This document shows, piece after piece, positions 6,919-15,952 of a stretch of 16,287 bases of DNA. Numbering within the stretch: position 1 is the first letter of the stretch; each line of letters begins with the position of its first letter. The stretch is from assembly GCA_023419995.1 (NCBI GenBank), contig JAEZXF010000235.1:1-16287 (forward strand), written 5' to 3'. Source of the DNA: Pseudomonadota bacterium. Lineage in GTDB: Bacteria; Pseudomonadota; Alphaproteobacteria; Rhizobiales; Rhizobiaceae. The notes beneath the pieces were generated by a model, which was not told the origin of the DNA, did no database searches, and worked only from the letters and a program-made list of their open reading frames with translations. Position numbers and translations under genes: made by a program.

Positions 6919-8041
6919 TGTTCTTCAGCTCGGCGAGGCTCTGCTCGGCGCGGTCGGTCGGCTTCCTCGTCTTGGCCACCCAGTCGATCAGCTCGGCCAT
7001 GCCGGTCTCGAAGTCGCGGCTCGGCCGGAAGCCGAAGTCGCGCTCGATCTTCGATATCTCGGCGAAGCAGTGGCGGATGTCGCCGACCCTGTAGCGGTCG
7101 AGGATCTGCGGGGCGATGTTCTTCTTCAGGAGCCGGGCCAGCACGCGCGCGATCTCGTTGACGGTGACCGCCCGGCCGCTGCCGACATTGTAAGCGTCCC
7201 AGCATTCGCGGTCGCTGTCGAGCACGGTGGCGAAGGCGTCGGCGACGTCGAGGACGTGGACGAAGTCACGCTTCTGCTCGCCGTCCTCGAATACCAGCGG
7301 CGGCTGGTCGTTGAGCAATCGGGAGATGAAGATCGCGGCGACGCCGGTATAGGGGTTGCTCAGCGCCTGGCGCGAGCCGTAGGCGTTGAACAGGCGCAGC
7401 GCCACGGTGGGGATGCCGAGGGCGGCGCCCACCGACAGGAACATCTCCTCGTGGTCGCGCTTGTTGACGGCGTAGATCGAGGCCGGCTTCAGCGGCTTGT
7501 CCTCGCTGGTCGGCACGGGTTCGAGGCGCTCGCCGCCGCGCGTCAGCTCCCAGTCGTGCGCCTCGAGCCGGGCGCGGCTGCGCATCGGCGGCGCGACGGC
7601 CTCGCCGCCGCCCTCCAGCCGGTACTCGCCCTCGCCGTAGATCGACATGGACGACGCCACGGCGATGCGGCGGATCTGGTGCTTGCAGCGCGACAGCACC
7701 TCGAGGACGATCGCCGCGCCGAGCGTGTTGTTGCGGGTGTAGTCGACGATGTTGGTCATCGACTGTCCGACGCCGACGGAGGCGGCGAGATGCGCCAGAT
7801 GGGTGATGCCGCCGAGGCTCGCCTCGAACACGCCGTCGTCGAGGATGTTGCCGCGGATGCGGCGCGCCTTGCGGTTGAGGTAGACCGGCCAGCCGTCGGC
7901 GTCCATCTCGGCGTCGCCGTGGACGAGCGGCATCAGGCAGTCGAGCACGGTGACCTTGAAGCCGCGCTCCAGCAGGCGGTCGACGAGATGCGACCCGATG
8001 AAGCCGGCGCCGCCGGTGACGAGAACATGACCCTTAGACAT
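6902..8041 (-). CDS. NAD-dependent sugar-nucleotide epimerase (extended SDR, WbiB / dTDP-rhamnose 4-epimerase-like)
   Basis: A 379-residue extended short-chain dehydrogenase/reductase acting on an NDP-sugar in the cytoplasm. The Rossmann motif VTGGAGFIG lies at residues 8-16, the catalytic Ser in ASSMSIYGEG near 130, and the YxxxK dyad at Tyr190/Lys194 (IYAVNK). The pattern HLAASVGVGQSM, PVPTSEDKPLKPAS, FNAYGSRQALSNPYTGV and YRVGDIRHCFAEI resembles WbiB-type dTDP-L-rhamnose 4-epimerases more than classical GalE. In such proteins I recall a Cys pair in the insertion before PVPT; here that stretch (WELTRGGERLEPVPT) has none. It is the last gene of the five-gene operon, and its ATG lies inside the end of the glycosyltransferase gene (8-base overlap ATGTCTAA), so translation is coupled. 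The actual sugar is unknown; UDP-xylose/arabinose or UDP-hexose 4-epimerisation are alternatives. Confidence 0.85.
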   Translation of the reverse strand: MSKGHVLVTGGAGFIGSHLVDRLLERGFKVTVLDCLMPLVHGDAEMDADGWPVYLNRKARRIRGNILDDGVFEASLGGITHLAHLAASVGVGQSMTNIVDYTRNNTLGAAIVLEVLSRCKHQIRRIAVASSMSIYGEGEYRLEGGGEAVAPPMRSRARLEAHDWELTRGGERLEPVPTSEDKPLKPASIYAVNKRDHEEMFLSVGAALGIPTVALRLFNAYGSRQALSNPYTGVAAIFISRLLNDQPPLVFEDGEQKRDFVHVLDVADAFATVLDSDRECWDAYNVGSGRAVTVNEIARVLARLLKKNIAPQILDRYRVGDIRHCFAEISKIERDFGFRPSRDFETGMAELIDWVAKTRKPTDRAEQSLAELKNSRLIV

Positions 8042-9539
8042 CGGACAGGCTCCTTGAGGGGGAGGGGACGGGACTGGGGCCGCCGGCGACAGGCACGGCC
8101 GGCTCGCGGCGGCCGGAGGCGGCCTTGCGGGCCTGGGCGGCGCCGGTGCGGACGAGCTCGTTGTTGGCGTCGGACTTCTCGGTGCGCTCCCACACCAGCC
8201 CTTCGTCGCGCAGGTACATCTTGAAGCCGATGGCGAGCGGGATCAGCCACACCACCCACCAGACCAGCACGAAGAGCGGGTTGACGCGCAGCATGTACCA
8301 GATCCGCGCCCGGACGCTGTCGAGCACCAGCGCGGTGCGCTGCCAGGTGCGGATGTAGAGCATGGTCATCGACAGGGCGAAGAAGTAGACGTTGATGGCG
8401 ACGAGCGGCGCCAGCCACAGCGGCAGCGGCGAGGATTCGTCGTACCAGCGCCACAGCGCCCAGATGCCGATCGGCACGCCGACGGCGTTGAGCCACAGCG
8501 ACATGCACGGCAGGAAGTTGAGCCACGCCTTGAAGCGGTCGCGGCGGCGCATGCCCATGGCGCGCAGCGGCGTGCCGAGGCTCTGGAAGAAGCCGGCGAC
8601 CCAGCGCTTGCGCTGGGTGATGCCGTGAGCGAAGGTCGAGGGCACCTCCTCGACCAGTGAGCCGGAGATGACGCCGAGCCGCCTGCCGTTGACCCAGAAG
8701 CGCATGCCCACCTCCGGGTCCTCGATGGTGAGCCAGGGGTGGAAGCCGCCGAGCGCGACGAGGTCGGAGGCGCGGAAGAACAGCCCCTTGCCCAGCACCC
8801 AGTAGGGATGGCCGCCGCCGGCCGACAGGTGCGGATACTTCGAGCCGTCCCAGGCCATGTGGTCGAAGGCATGCCAGCTCGCGGCCAGCGTGTCGTTGAG
8901 GTTGCCGGCGACGTTCTGCGCCTGCAGCACGTCGTAGTCGCGCATGCCGATGGCGGCGGCGAGGAAATGGTCGCGCGGCGGGCAGCTGTCGGCGTCGATG
9001 TAGTTGACGAGGAAATCCTCCTTGTGCCCGAGCGCCGCCACCACCTGGTAGAAGGCGTAGACGAGCTGGCGCGTCTTCTTCGGCGGCAGGGCGCGGTTGT
9101 GCCGGCGTCGGCCCTGATGCCACCAGTAGGCCTTCGGCGTGCGCTGCCAGGCGGTCCAGACCTTGCTCCAGCTCGAATGGGTGGTCGGCGGCACCTCGAT
9201 GATCCGCACGAAGGGGAAGTCGCGCTGGAGCCGCTTCAGGGCGGCGACGGTTTCCCTGTCGTCCTGGTTGGGGATCGCGATCACGCTGTAGCGGTCCGGC
9301 GGGTATTCGAGCCGCGACAGCGAGTGGAAGGTCGTGCGCATCGTCTCCTCCAGCTCGCGCAGGACCGGATAGAACAGCACGATGTAGGGATAGTGGGTGA
9401 TCGCGCGCTTGGCCTCGTCGCTGGTGTCCACCCAGTCGACCGGCCGGGTGAAGAAGTAGGCGTCGACCGCGAACGACAGGAAGTACAGGAGCTGGATCCC
9501 CATGAAGAGGCCTGTGAGAACCATGTCCTCGGGAAGCAT
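8034..9539 (-). CDS. Membrane-bound family 2 glycosyltransferase with processive-synthase signature
   Basis: A 501-residue inner-membrane GT2 enzyme. Residues 7-30 form an N-terminal membrane helix. The cytosolic GT-A domain follows, with NQDD (91-94), the DxD motif IDADSCPP (Asp182, Asp184), the acceptor-site motif TIEDPEVG (Asp274 as general base), and QRKRW (309-313). This D, DxD, ED, QxxRW set is the mark of processive beta-glycan synthases such as cellulose and hyaluronan synthases. Hydrophobic segments follow at about 341-363, 373-396 and 420-442. The last 45 residues are a Pro/Ser/Ala-rich cytosolic tail. No PilZ domain is seen. It lies 13 bases after ugd with a GAGGAT ribosome site and overlaps the epimerase. 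Fed by UDP-xylose or UDP-glucuronate, it is the only candidate polymerase in the window. Donor sugar and processivity are inferred. Confidence 0.9.
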   Translation of the reverse strand: MLPEDMVLTGLFMGIQLLYFLSFAVDAYFFTRPVDWVDTSDEAKRAITHYPYIVLFYPVLRELEETMRTTFHSLSRLEYPPDRYSVIAIPNQDDRETVAALKRLQRDFPFVRIIEVPPTTHSSWSKVWTAWQRTPKAYWWHQGRRRHNRALPPKKTRQLVYAFYQVVAALGHKEDFLVNYIDADSCPPRDHFLAAAIGMRDYDVLQAQNVAGNLNDTLAASWHAFDHMAWDGSKYPHLSAGGGHPYWVLGKGLFFRASDLVALGGFHPWLTIEDPEVGMRFWVNGRRLGVISGSLVEEVPSTFAHGITQRKRWVAGFFQSLGTPLRAMGMRRRDRFKAWLNFLPCMSLWLNAVGVPIGIWALWRWYDESSPLPLWLAPLVAINVYFFALSMTMLYIRTWQRTALVLDSVRARIWYMLRVNPLFVLVWWVVWLIPLAIGFKMYLRDEGLVWERTEKSDANNELVRTGAAQARKAASGRREPAVPVAGGPSPVPSPSRSLSDV

Positions 9540-9552
9540 GACGATCCTCGGC

Positions 9553-10995
9553 TCAATGCAGGGTGGTGTGGTCCGCGGGCTGCGGCCGGTCGCGCTCGGC
9601 GTCGGCGCGCAGCACGGCGGCGGGGCGTGAGGGCAGGGTCCGGTCTCGCGCGCCCGACTGCTCGATCTTCTCGCGCGTGGCGATGAGCGATGCCACGGGG
9701 TAGCCGATGCCGGAGGCGGCCAGTCCCGCCTTGGCGAGCGCCGCGGGGTCGATGGCGTTGCGCAGGTCGACGAAGACCGGGGCGGCGAGCCGCGCGGCCA
9801 GGCGCGTCAGGTCGAGCTGCCGGAACTCGGCCCACTCGGTCGCCAGCACGACGCAGTGCGCGCCGGCGGCGCATTCGTAGCTGTCGGGCGTGTAGGCGAC
9901 GCCGTTGAGGAAGGAGGAGGCGTTCTCCATGCCCTGGGGATCGTAGACCCGCACGAAGGCGCCGGCCTGCTGGAGCACGGAGATCAGCGCCAGCGAGGGC
10001 GAGTCGCGCATGTCGTCGGTGTTGGGCTTGAAGGTGAGGCCGAGCACGGCGACGGTCTTGCCGCGCACATCGCCGCCCATCGCGTCGATGACGCGGTGGC
10101 CCATCGCATACTTGCGCTCCTCGTTGACGACGATCGCCTCCTCGACCAGCCGCAGCGACATGCCGAACTCGCGCGCCGTGGCGGCGAGCGCCGAGGTGTC
10201 CTTCGGGAAGCAGGAGCCGCCGTAGCCGGGGCCGGCGCGCAGGAACTCCTTGCCGATGCGATGGTCGAGGCCGATGCCGTGGGCGACATCGCGCACGTCG
10301 GCCGCCGCCGCCTCGCACAGGTCGGCGATCTCGTTGATGAAGGTGATCTTGAGCGCGAGGAAGGCGTTGGCCGCGTATTTGGTGATCTCGGCGGCGATGC
10401 GCGCGGTGGCGACCAGCGGCGCGCCGGCGTCGATCAGCGGCTTGTAGAGCCGCATCAGCGCGATGCGGGCGTGGGCGTCCTGCGTGCCGATGACGATGCG
10501 GTCGGGACGCAGGAAGTCGGAGATGGCGCTGCCCTCGCGCAGGAATTCGGGGTTCGACGCCACCGAGACGTCGAGGCCGGGGCGCATCGTGCGGATGATG
10601 CGCTCGATCGCGTCGCCGGTGCCGGGCGGCACGGTCGACTTGGTTGCCACCACGACGCGGCCATGCGCCTTGAGCGCGATCTCCTCGGCCACGGTGAAGA
10701 TGCAGGAAAGGTCGGCGCCGCCGCCGCGCGCCGGCGGCGGGCCGACGGCGATCATCACCAGGTCGACCCCGGCGTCGAGGAACGGCAGGCACTGGGCGAA
10801 GGACAGGCGCCCCGCCTGCCGGTTGCGCATGATCAGCTCGTCGAGGCCGGGCTCGAAGATCGGGCAGTGCCCCGCGTTCAGCTCGTCGAGCCGGGACGGG
10901 TTGGCGTCCACGCAGACCACCTCGTTGCCCAGCTCGGCGAAACAGGCGCCGCTGACCAGGCCGACATAACCGCACCCCACCACTATCACGCGCAT
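9553..10995 (-). CDS. ugd: UDP-glucose 6-dehydrogenase
   Basis: Oxidises UDP-glucose to UDP-glucuronate with two NAD+, in the cytoplasm. The 480-residue product carries the GCGYVGLVSGACFAELG Rossmann motif at residues 7-23, EPGLDEL (48-54), TKSTVPPGT (118-126), SNPEFLREGSA (147-157), and the catalytic-Cys motif GYGGSCFPKD with Cys262, then FKPNTDDMRDSPS in the C-terminal domain. It is longer than the usual 430-450 residues because of an unconserved, charged C-terminal tail of roughly 40 residues. The start is the ATG at 10995, preceded by GGGAGAG; the frame stays open far upstream, antisense-like to uxs, but the Rossmann motif fixes the start. It follows uxs by 20 bases. Together the two genes supply UDP-xylose from UDP-glucose. 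Confidence 0.95.
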   Translation of the reverse strand: MRVIVVGCGYVGLVSGACFAELGNEVVCVDANPSRLDELNAGHCPIFEPGLDELIMRNRQAGRLSFAQCLPFLDAGVDLVMIAVGPPPARGGGADLSCIFTVAEEIALKAHGRVVVATKSTVPPGTGDAIERIIRTMRPGLDVSVASNPEFLREGSAISDFLRPDRIVIGTQDAHARIALMRLYKPLIDAGAPLVATARIAAEITKYAANAFLALKITFINEIADLCEAAAADVRDVAHGIGLDHRIGKEFLRAGPGYGGSCFPKDTSALAATAREFGMSLRLVEEAIVVNEERKYAMGHRVIDAMGGDVRGKTVAVLGLTFKPNTDDMRDSPSLALISVLQQAGAFVRVYDPQGMENASSFLNGVAYTPDSYECAAGAHCVVLATEWAEFRQLDLTRLAARLAAPVFVDLRNAIDPAALAKAGLAASGIGYPVASLIATREKIEQSGARDRTLPSRPAAVLRADAERDRPQPADHTTLH

Positions 10996-11015
10996 GACAG
11001 GCTCTCCCGCTTCGT

Positions 11016-12059
<1,044 letters not shown>

Positions 12060-12096
12060 CGGAGTTCTCCGTTGGTTGCCTGGCCGCGCCGGAGGG

Positions 12097-12684
12097 TCAG
12101 CCCCCGGCGCCGCCTGCTTCGGGTTTTGCCGTCAGCCTGCTGCTGCGGGTGGCTGCGGCCGGCATCGGCCAGCCTCCCTCGGGCGGCGTGGCCACGGCCA
12201 TGTGGTTCTGGTGGTAGACGGGCAGCAGCCCGGCCTGGAAGTTGACCCGCTGCTCCATGGTGCCGTCCATCAGCTGGAGGCTGCCGGCACGCACGGTCAG
12301 GCCGTTGACCTCGATCGAACGGACGAAGAGATTGCGGTCCCTTCCCCAGCCCTCTTCCTTGAACTTGTCGTTGACGAGGACGATGCTCACCGGCGCGTCG
12401 GCCTTGAAGTCCTTGTCGGCGACGCGGAACTCGAAGCGCTCGATGTACTCGTCCGGCGCGGGGCTGAAGAACAGCCGGCCCTCCGCGACGGTGTCGATGG
12501 CCTTCTCCAGCGCGCCGCGGCCGATCACCTTGTCGCCGAGGCGTATTTCGAACGCGGGCTGGCCTTCATATGCTTCGCCGGCGACCAGGAAGGATATGCT
12601 CGATTCTGCATGGGCCGCCGATGCCGCAAGCAACGGCGCTGCAATCAAGCAGGCTATTCGTGACTTTATATTGTGCGCGTACAT
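12097..12684 (-). CDS. Secreted protein resembling a Ca-dependent xylan-binding module (CBM60/CBM36-like)
   Basis: A 195-residue exported protein. Residues 1-26 are a Sec signal peptide (basic start, [14 protein letters not shown] core, AHA cleavage). The mature region opens with [26 protein letters not shown] and later has [12 protein letters not shown] (101-112) and [15 protein letters not shown] (114-128). The spacing of a GxPxFEIxxGDKVIG strand, an ND pair and a DRNLFV-xx-I-x-V-NG strand is what I associate with CBM60/CBM36 modules, which bind xylan through a bound calcium held by Asp/Asn side chains. The domain covers roughly residues 29-135. The last 45 residues are Pro/Ala/Gly-rich and probably flexible. 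It has no catalytic domain. It heads the operon that makes UDP-xylose, with AAGGAAGGG before the ATG. Fold assignment is by motif memory only; a generic beta-sandwich lectin is the alternative. Confidence 0.68.
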   Translation of the reverse strand: MYAHNIKSRIACLIAAPLLAASAAHAESSISFLVAGEAYEGQPAFEIRLGDKVIGRGALEKAIDTVAEGRLFFSPAPDEYIERFEFRVADKDFKADAPVSIVLVNDKFKEEGWGRDRNLFVRSIEVNGLTVRAGSLQLMDGTMEQRVNFQAGLLPVYHQNHMAVATPPEGGWPMPAAATRSSRLTAKPEAGGAGG

Positions 12685-12870
12685 CTTTGAAACCCTTCCT
12701 TTTTGACCGGGTTATCAGAAGTATTCCAAATGGTACGCGCAGTTGAAACAACATGTGAAGATTGCGTTTTGTAGCTAGTACATTTTCGGCGATCTAATCT
12801 TTTCGAACTAATTGCCTGGCGCGGCGGCGGCGCTATCATCGGGGCGCGATTTCCGGTTCCGACGCATCGG
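12685..12870. promoter_or_regulatory. Divergent promoter region of the polysaccharide operon and second GH10 gene
   Basis: This 186-base gap separates the minus-strand operon from the plus-strand GH10 gene and must carry the operon promoter. Its middle (about 12715-12815) is clearly richer in A and T than the flanking genes. It contains a short dyad GTTG-AAA-CAAC at 12742-12752 and several A/T tracts. I could not settle on a -35/-10 pair in either direction, so only the region as a whole is called. Confidence 0.45.
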
Positions 12871-13995
12871 ATGGACCCGATGGAGCGACGCCATTTCCTC
12901 CAGGCCCTGGCCGCCGCCTCGTGCGCGCCGTTGGTGGGCTCGTGCGCGCGCGACGACAGGCAGGCGGCCGAGCCGTTCGAGGAGGAGAAGGAGGTCCAGC
13001 CGCTGGCGCAGGCGGCGCGGGCCGGCGGGCGCGAGTTCGGCTCGGCGGTCAACCCCGCCATGCTGCGCGCCCGGTCCTACGGCTACCGCGCGGCGCTGAA
13101 GGAGTGCTCGACGGTGACGCCGGAATGGTCGTTCAAATGGGACCGGCTGTGCCCGTGGCCCGACCGCTACGACTTCGACGACGCCGACAGGATCGCGAAG
13201 TTCGCGCGCCTCCAGGGCAAGCGCATGCGCGGCCACACGCTCCTGTGGCACCTCGGCATGCCGGCCTGGGCGAACGCGCGGCTGGCCGAGACGCGCGAAT
13301 GGGGGCACGTGCGCAGCTATTTCCAGACGGTGATGCCGCGCTACGCCGACGTCGTCGACGAATGGGACGTGGTCAACGAGCCGATCGACGCCGGCGGCGA
13401 GGGCGGGCTGCGGCGCAACCAGTTCCTGCGCGCCTTCGGCCCGGACTACATCGACTGGGCGTTCTGGACGGCGAGGGAGGCCGCGCCGCGGGCGCGGCTG
13501 TTCGTCAACGAATACGGGCTGGAATACGGCTCGGCCGAGGAGGGGCGCCGCCGCCTCGGGCTCCTCCGGCTGATGGAGGGGCTGAAGAAGCGCGGCGTGC
13601 CCGTGCACGGCGTCGGCCTGCAGGCGCATCTCGACCTGCGCAAGGGCAGGATCTACGCCGACGGCGTCTACGGGCTGCTGCGCGACCTGTCGGGCCTGGG
13701 GCTGCGGGTCGCGGTCACCGAGCTCGACGTGCGCGAGCACGACCGCAAGATGTCGCTCCAGGCGCGAGACGCCGCCGTCGCCGACGAGGTCCGGCGCTAT
13801 CTCGACGTGGTGCTCGACTTCGGGGCGGTGAAGTCGGTCTCGACCTGGGGGCTGAGCGACCGCGATTCCTGGCTCACCTACAAGGAGGGCGGCCGCGCCG
13901 ACAATCGCGGCCTGCCCTACGACCGCGACTGGCGGCGAAAGCCGATGCGCACGGCGCTCGAGACCGCCTTGCGCAGCGGACGAACCTTCTCTTGA
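12871..13995 (+). CDS. Second GH10 (endo-1,4-beta-xylanase family) enzyme, probable Tat lipoprotein
   Basis: A 374-residue family 10 glycoside hydrolase, paralogous to the enzyme at 5774. The leader MDPMERRHFLQALAAA has a twin-arginine motif and a short hydrophobic core. It is followed by LVGSC (21-25), which fits a lipobox loosely, so the mature enzyme may be a lipid-anchored protein starting at Cys25, with a charged linker before the catalytic domain. Catalytic residues are intact: acid/base Glu170 in WDVVNEP and nucleophile Glu284 in VTELD, plus FKWD (88-91), GHTLLW (121-126), STWGLSD and NRGLPYD near the end. It is transcribed divergently from the CBM-uxs-ugd-GT2-epimerase operon. No good Shine-Dalgarno is seen before the ATG at 12871; the ATG at 12880 is an alternative start. 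A role in trimming or releasing the polymer is inferred. Confidence 0.9.
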   Translation: MDPMERRHFLQALAAASCAPLVGSCARDDRQAAEPFEEEKEVQPLAQAARAGGREFGSAVNPAMLRARSYGYRAALKECSTVTPEWSFKWDRLCPWPDRYDFDDADRIAKFARLQGKRMRGHTLLWHLGMPAWANARLAETREWGHVRSYFQTVMPRYADVVDEWDVVNEPIDAGGEGGLRRNQFLRAFGPDYIDWAFWTAREAAPRARLFVNEYGLEYGSAEEGRRRLGLLRLMEGLKKRGVPVHGVGLQAHLDLRKGRIYADGVYGLLRDLSGLGLRVAVTELDVREHDRKMSLQARDAAVADEVRRYLDVVLDFGAVKSVSTWGLSDRDSWLTYKEGGRADNRGLPYDRDWRRKPMRTALETALRSGRTFS

Positions 13996-14046
13996 GATGC
14001 CTTGGCGGCGGGGCCGCGCCGATGACCGCACGGACGCGGGGCGGAT

Positions 14047-14062
14047 CGGGCTGCGCGGCCCG
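14047..14062. terminator. Weak hairpin between convergent GH10 and BTAD genes
   Basis: The 184 bases between the stops of the GH10 gene and the BTAD regulator hold no gene. CGGGCT/GGCCCG (one wobble pair) around a GCGC loop could act as a terminator, but there is no T-tract and GC content is high, so chance is a fair explanation. Confidence 0.2.
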
Positions 14063-14179
14063 CCCGGGCGCATGCCGCGCGCGATCGTCCGCGCCGTTCC
14101 CCGGTTCGCGGAAACGCGCCGTCTCTTCGTTCTCATGCAGTCGCGAATGGAAAGCCGGCGCCTGTCTTGCGGCGCTGCG

Positions 14180-14971
14180 CTAGCTCGAGCCGCTGCGCGG
14201 CATGTGCGCGTGAAGGTCCCGCGCGAGCTGCGAGTAGAGGCCGCGCGTGTCGTCCGAGGTGCCGACGCCGAGCTCGTTCATCAGCTGGCGCTCGCAACGC
14301 TCGAACAGGTGCTGCAGCCGCGCGAGGTCGCCCTGGCCCGCGGCTTCCGTCATCAGCACCTGGAAGGCCTGCTCGTTGCAGGGATCGAGCGTCAGCAGCT
14401 TGCGGGCGCAGACGCTGCGCGCCGCGGGCGACAGCGCCGCGGCGTCGTGGAGCGCGGCGGTCAGCCTGTCGACGAAGGGGCTGCGCAGGGTCTCGCGCTG
14501 CTCGGAGAGCCATTCCTCGAACTCGGCGCTGGCGGCGCCGATGTCGGCCAGCAGCTCGCCGCCGTAGAGATCGCATGCCCTGGTCAGCGAGGCCTCGTCG
14601 TCCCCCTCCAGGGCGTCGAGGAAGTCGCGCAGGTCCCAGTCGATGCCTTCGGTGGCGAGGTAGACCAGCGTGAAGTTGGAGCCGATCAGCTGGAAATCGT
14701 TCTCGTCCTGGAAGCGACGGATGCGGACGAGATTCTGGCGGAGGTTCGCACTGGCCTTTTCAGGGTCCGCTTCGGGCCAGAAGAAGGATCCGAGCCGCTG
14801 TCGCGACATCATCATCCTCGCACCCGAAAGCAGGAGGTAAGCGGCGATCCTGAAGTAACTCGACGGTATGGCCGACTGGACGACACCGTCGATCTCTATG
14901 CTGCAGACGCCAAGAGTGTTCAGCGAAACTCTTGGTATGCGTTTTCGATCAGTCGTTCCCGTTCTTTGCAT
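14180..14971 (-). CDS. SARP-like transcriptional regulator with BTAD domain
   Basis: A 263-residue cytoplasmic DNA-binding protein. Residues about 13-105 form an OmpR/SARP-type winged helix; FWPEADPEKASANLRQNLVRIR (64-85) is the typical recognition-helix region of this class. Residues about 112-255 are a bacterial transcriptional activator domain (TPR-like helices) with YGGELLADIG and FEEWLSEQRE. It lacks the NTPase and large TPR domains of full-size regulators, so it is a minimal SARP-like form. I choose the ATG at 14971 because GGGAGAGGGGC lies just upstream; an in-frame ATG at 15007 would add 12 residues. It stands alone between the second GH10 gene (convergent) and an AT-rich gap, and is a plausible activator of the neighbouring polysaccharide genes. 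Target and signal are unknown. Confidence 0.88.
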   Translation of the reverse strand: MQRTGTTDRKRIPRVSLNTLGVCSIEIDGVVQSAIPSSYFRIAAYLLLSGARMMMSRQRLGSFFWPEADPEKASANLRQNLVRIRRFQDENDFQLIGSNFTLVYLATEGIDWDLRDFLDALEGDDEASLTRACDLYGGELLADIGAASAEFEEWLSEQRETLRSPFVDRLTAALHDAAALSPAARSVCARKLLTLDPCNEQAFQVLMTEAAGQGDLARLQHLFERCERQLMNELGVGTSDDTRGLYSQLARDLHAHMPRSGSS

Positions 14972-15007
14972 GCCCCTCTCCCGATCCCGGTTAGGCACGC
15001 CCCCCAC

Positions 15008-15460
15008 CTCTTACAAAAGACCATCTTAAGCACTTTCATTGAAACATCAAATGAATTGTCATCACGCTTCCGTGCGATATACAAAACATCGTAAACAATG
15101 ATGATTTAACGAGAGTATCCTAGAAAATACGCCGGCTTATCCAAATTTAATCTTCCATTATAATATTCTAAAGAAATCATAAACTATCTATTAATCATTT
15201 TATATTTATATTTACGATGGCAAATTTTTACAATTCAATCTCCGAATTCGAATTTCGCTCTCAAAATAGACAAACCGAACATTGCTGCAAAAATGGATTC
15301 TCGCCCGCGATTTGCTTTCCGTTCAGATCATCCGCAAATTTCGCTTTTCATGAAATCGTCAGACAGACGAAATTATCTTTCGCGAATTACATTTGCATAC
15401 GAATATTCTGTCGCTGTTCAATAAATAGATAAGAAGTTTAGCTATCCATATAGAGGACAT
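15008..15460. other. AT-rich gene-free region upstream of the BTAD regulator
   Basis: About 450 bases with no convincing gene. G+C is only 27 of 120 bases in 15121-15240, in sharp contrast to the GC-rich coding DNA around it. It contains perfect palindromes AATTCGAATT (15245-15254), TTTCATGAAA (near 15347-15356) and TTCGCGAA (near 15379-15386), plus the 9-mer AATTTCGCT twice (15251 and 15337). A 71-codon frame at 15217-15432 is unlike a real protein and has no ribosome site. The region is likely regulatory or of foreign origin. Confidence 0.7.
15023..15050 (-). promoter_or_regulatory. Candidate promoter of the BTAD regulator gene
   Basis: On the minus strand TTGATG (15050-15045) and TAAGAT (15028-15023) are separated by 16 bases, each matching four of six sigma-70 consensus positions. 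The pair lies about 50 bases before the chosen start codon and is flanked upstream by the AT-rich region. The match is moderate only. Confidence 0.3.
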
Positions 15461-15940
15461 CTAGTACTTGATGTTGTTTTCCCTTATGAAATCGAATATC
15501 GACCGGTTTATCATGATGATATCCGCGGTCGATTCATCGATCCGGCCGATTTCCGCGTCGTCGATCGCCTCGATCTTGCCGTACTTGAGCGTGTTACCGT
15601 AATCGGCGATCCGCAGCAGTTGCGTTGCCTCGATGTCTCCGTTCTCGTCGAACGAATATATGCAATGATTATACTTGTTCCGGATCCTCGATGCCGCCTT
15701 CATCCTGGAGACCACCGGCGTCAGGCGCGAGCGGATCTCGGGGTCGGTCGATTCAAGCTTCAGCAGGCGCTCGATGAAGTCCAGCCGGGCCCGGGACGTA
15801 TTCAGCGTCAGGAAGGTGACGATGGCGACGTCCTTTCCCGAGCGCATCAGGAAAGCCATCAGGTAGATCAGCAGGCTCTCGGTGTTGGTCCATGCGTAGT
15901 TGAGCTTGCCGATCAGCAGGAGAAGGTCCTCGTTGCGCAT
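15461..15940 (-). CDS. Conserved hypothetical protein with HEPN-like R-x4-H motif
   Basis: A 159-residue, probably all-helical cytoplasmic protein that I cannot assign to a named family with certainty. It starts MRNEDLLLLIGKLNYAW, has a long helical N-terminal half (ESLLIYLMAFLMRSGKD, LNTSRARLDFIERLLKL), and then SRIRNKYNHCIYSFD near residues 85-99. The R-N-x3-H arrangement in that segment, next to a helix, is the pattern of HEPN-fold nucleases and nucleotide-binding proteins; this is suggestive but not sufficient. There is no signal peptide. The start ATG at 15940 lies 11 bases after the stop of the LuxR gene, so the two are cotranscribed, and the gap is a perfect 12-base palindrome. It may assist the response regulator; no function is claimed. 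Confidence 0.75.
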   Translation of the reverse strand: MRNEDLLLLIGKLNYAWTNTESLLIYLMAFLMRSGKDVAIVTFLTLNTSRARLDFIERLLKLESTDPEIRSRLTPVVSRMKAASRIRNKYNHCIYSFDENGDIEATQLLRIADYGNTLKYGKIEAIDDAEIGRIDESTADIIMINRSIFDFIRENNIKY

Positions 15941-15952
15941 GACAGGCCTGTC
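15941..15952. promoter_or_regulatory. 12-bp perfect palindrome at the LuxR / hypothetical gene junction
   Basis: GACAGGCCTGTC occupies the whole gap between the LuxR stop codon and the next ATG, and would overlap the ribosome-binding region of the downstream gene. In RNA it could form a self-dimer or a short hairpin that hides the start; as DNA it is a possible operator. Confidence 0.3.

Noticed and set aside
10990..11002. 13-base identity GCGCATGACAGGC at the ugd start and at 15935-15947 before the HEPN-like gene
   Set aside because: Both are simply an ATG with the same flanking bases. The match is short, does not extend, and is likely chance; only the second copy is part of a palindrome.
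12808..14136. 442-codon minus-strand frame opposite the second GH10 gene
   Set aside because: Antisense shadow; the plus strand encodes an intact GH10 enzyme with both catalytic Glu residues.
15217..15432. 71-codon plus-strand frame in the AT-rich region
   Set aside because: Composition is that of translated AT-rich DNA, no Shine-Dalgarno is present, and no domain or signal peptide is recognisable.
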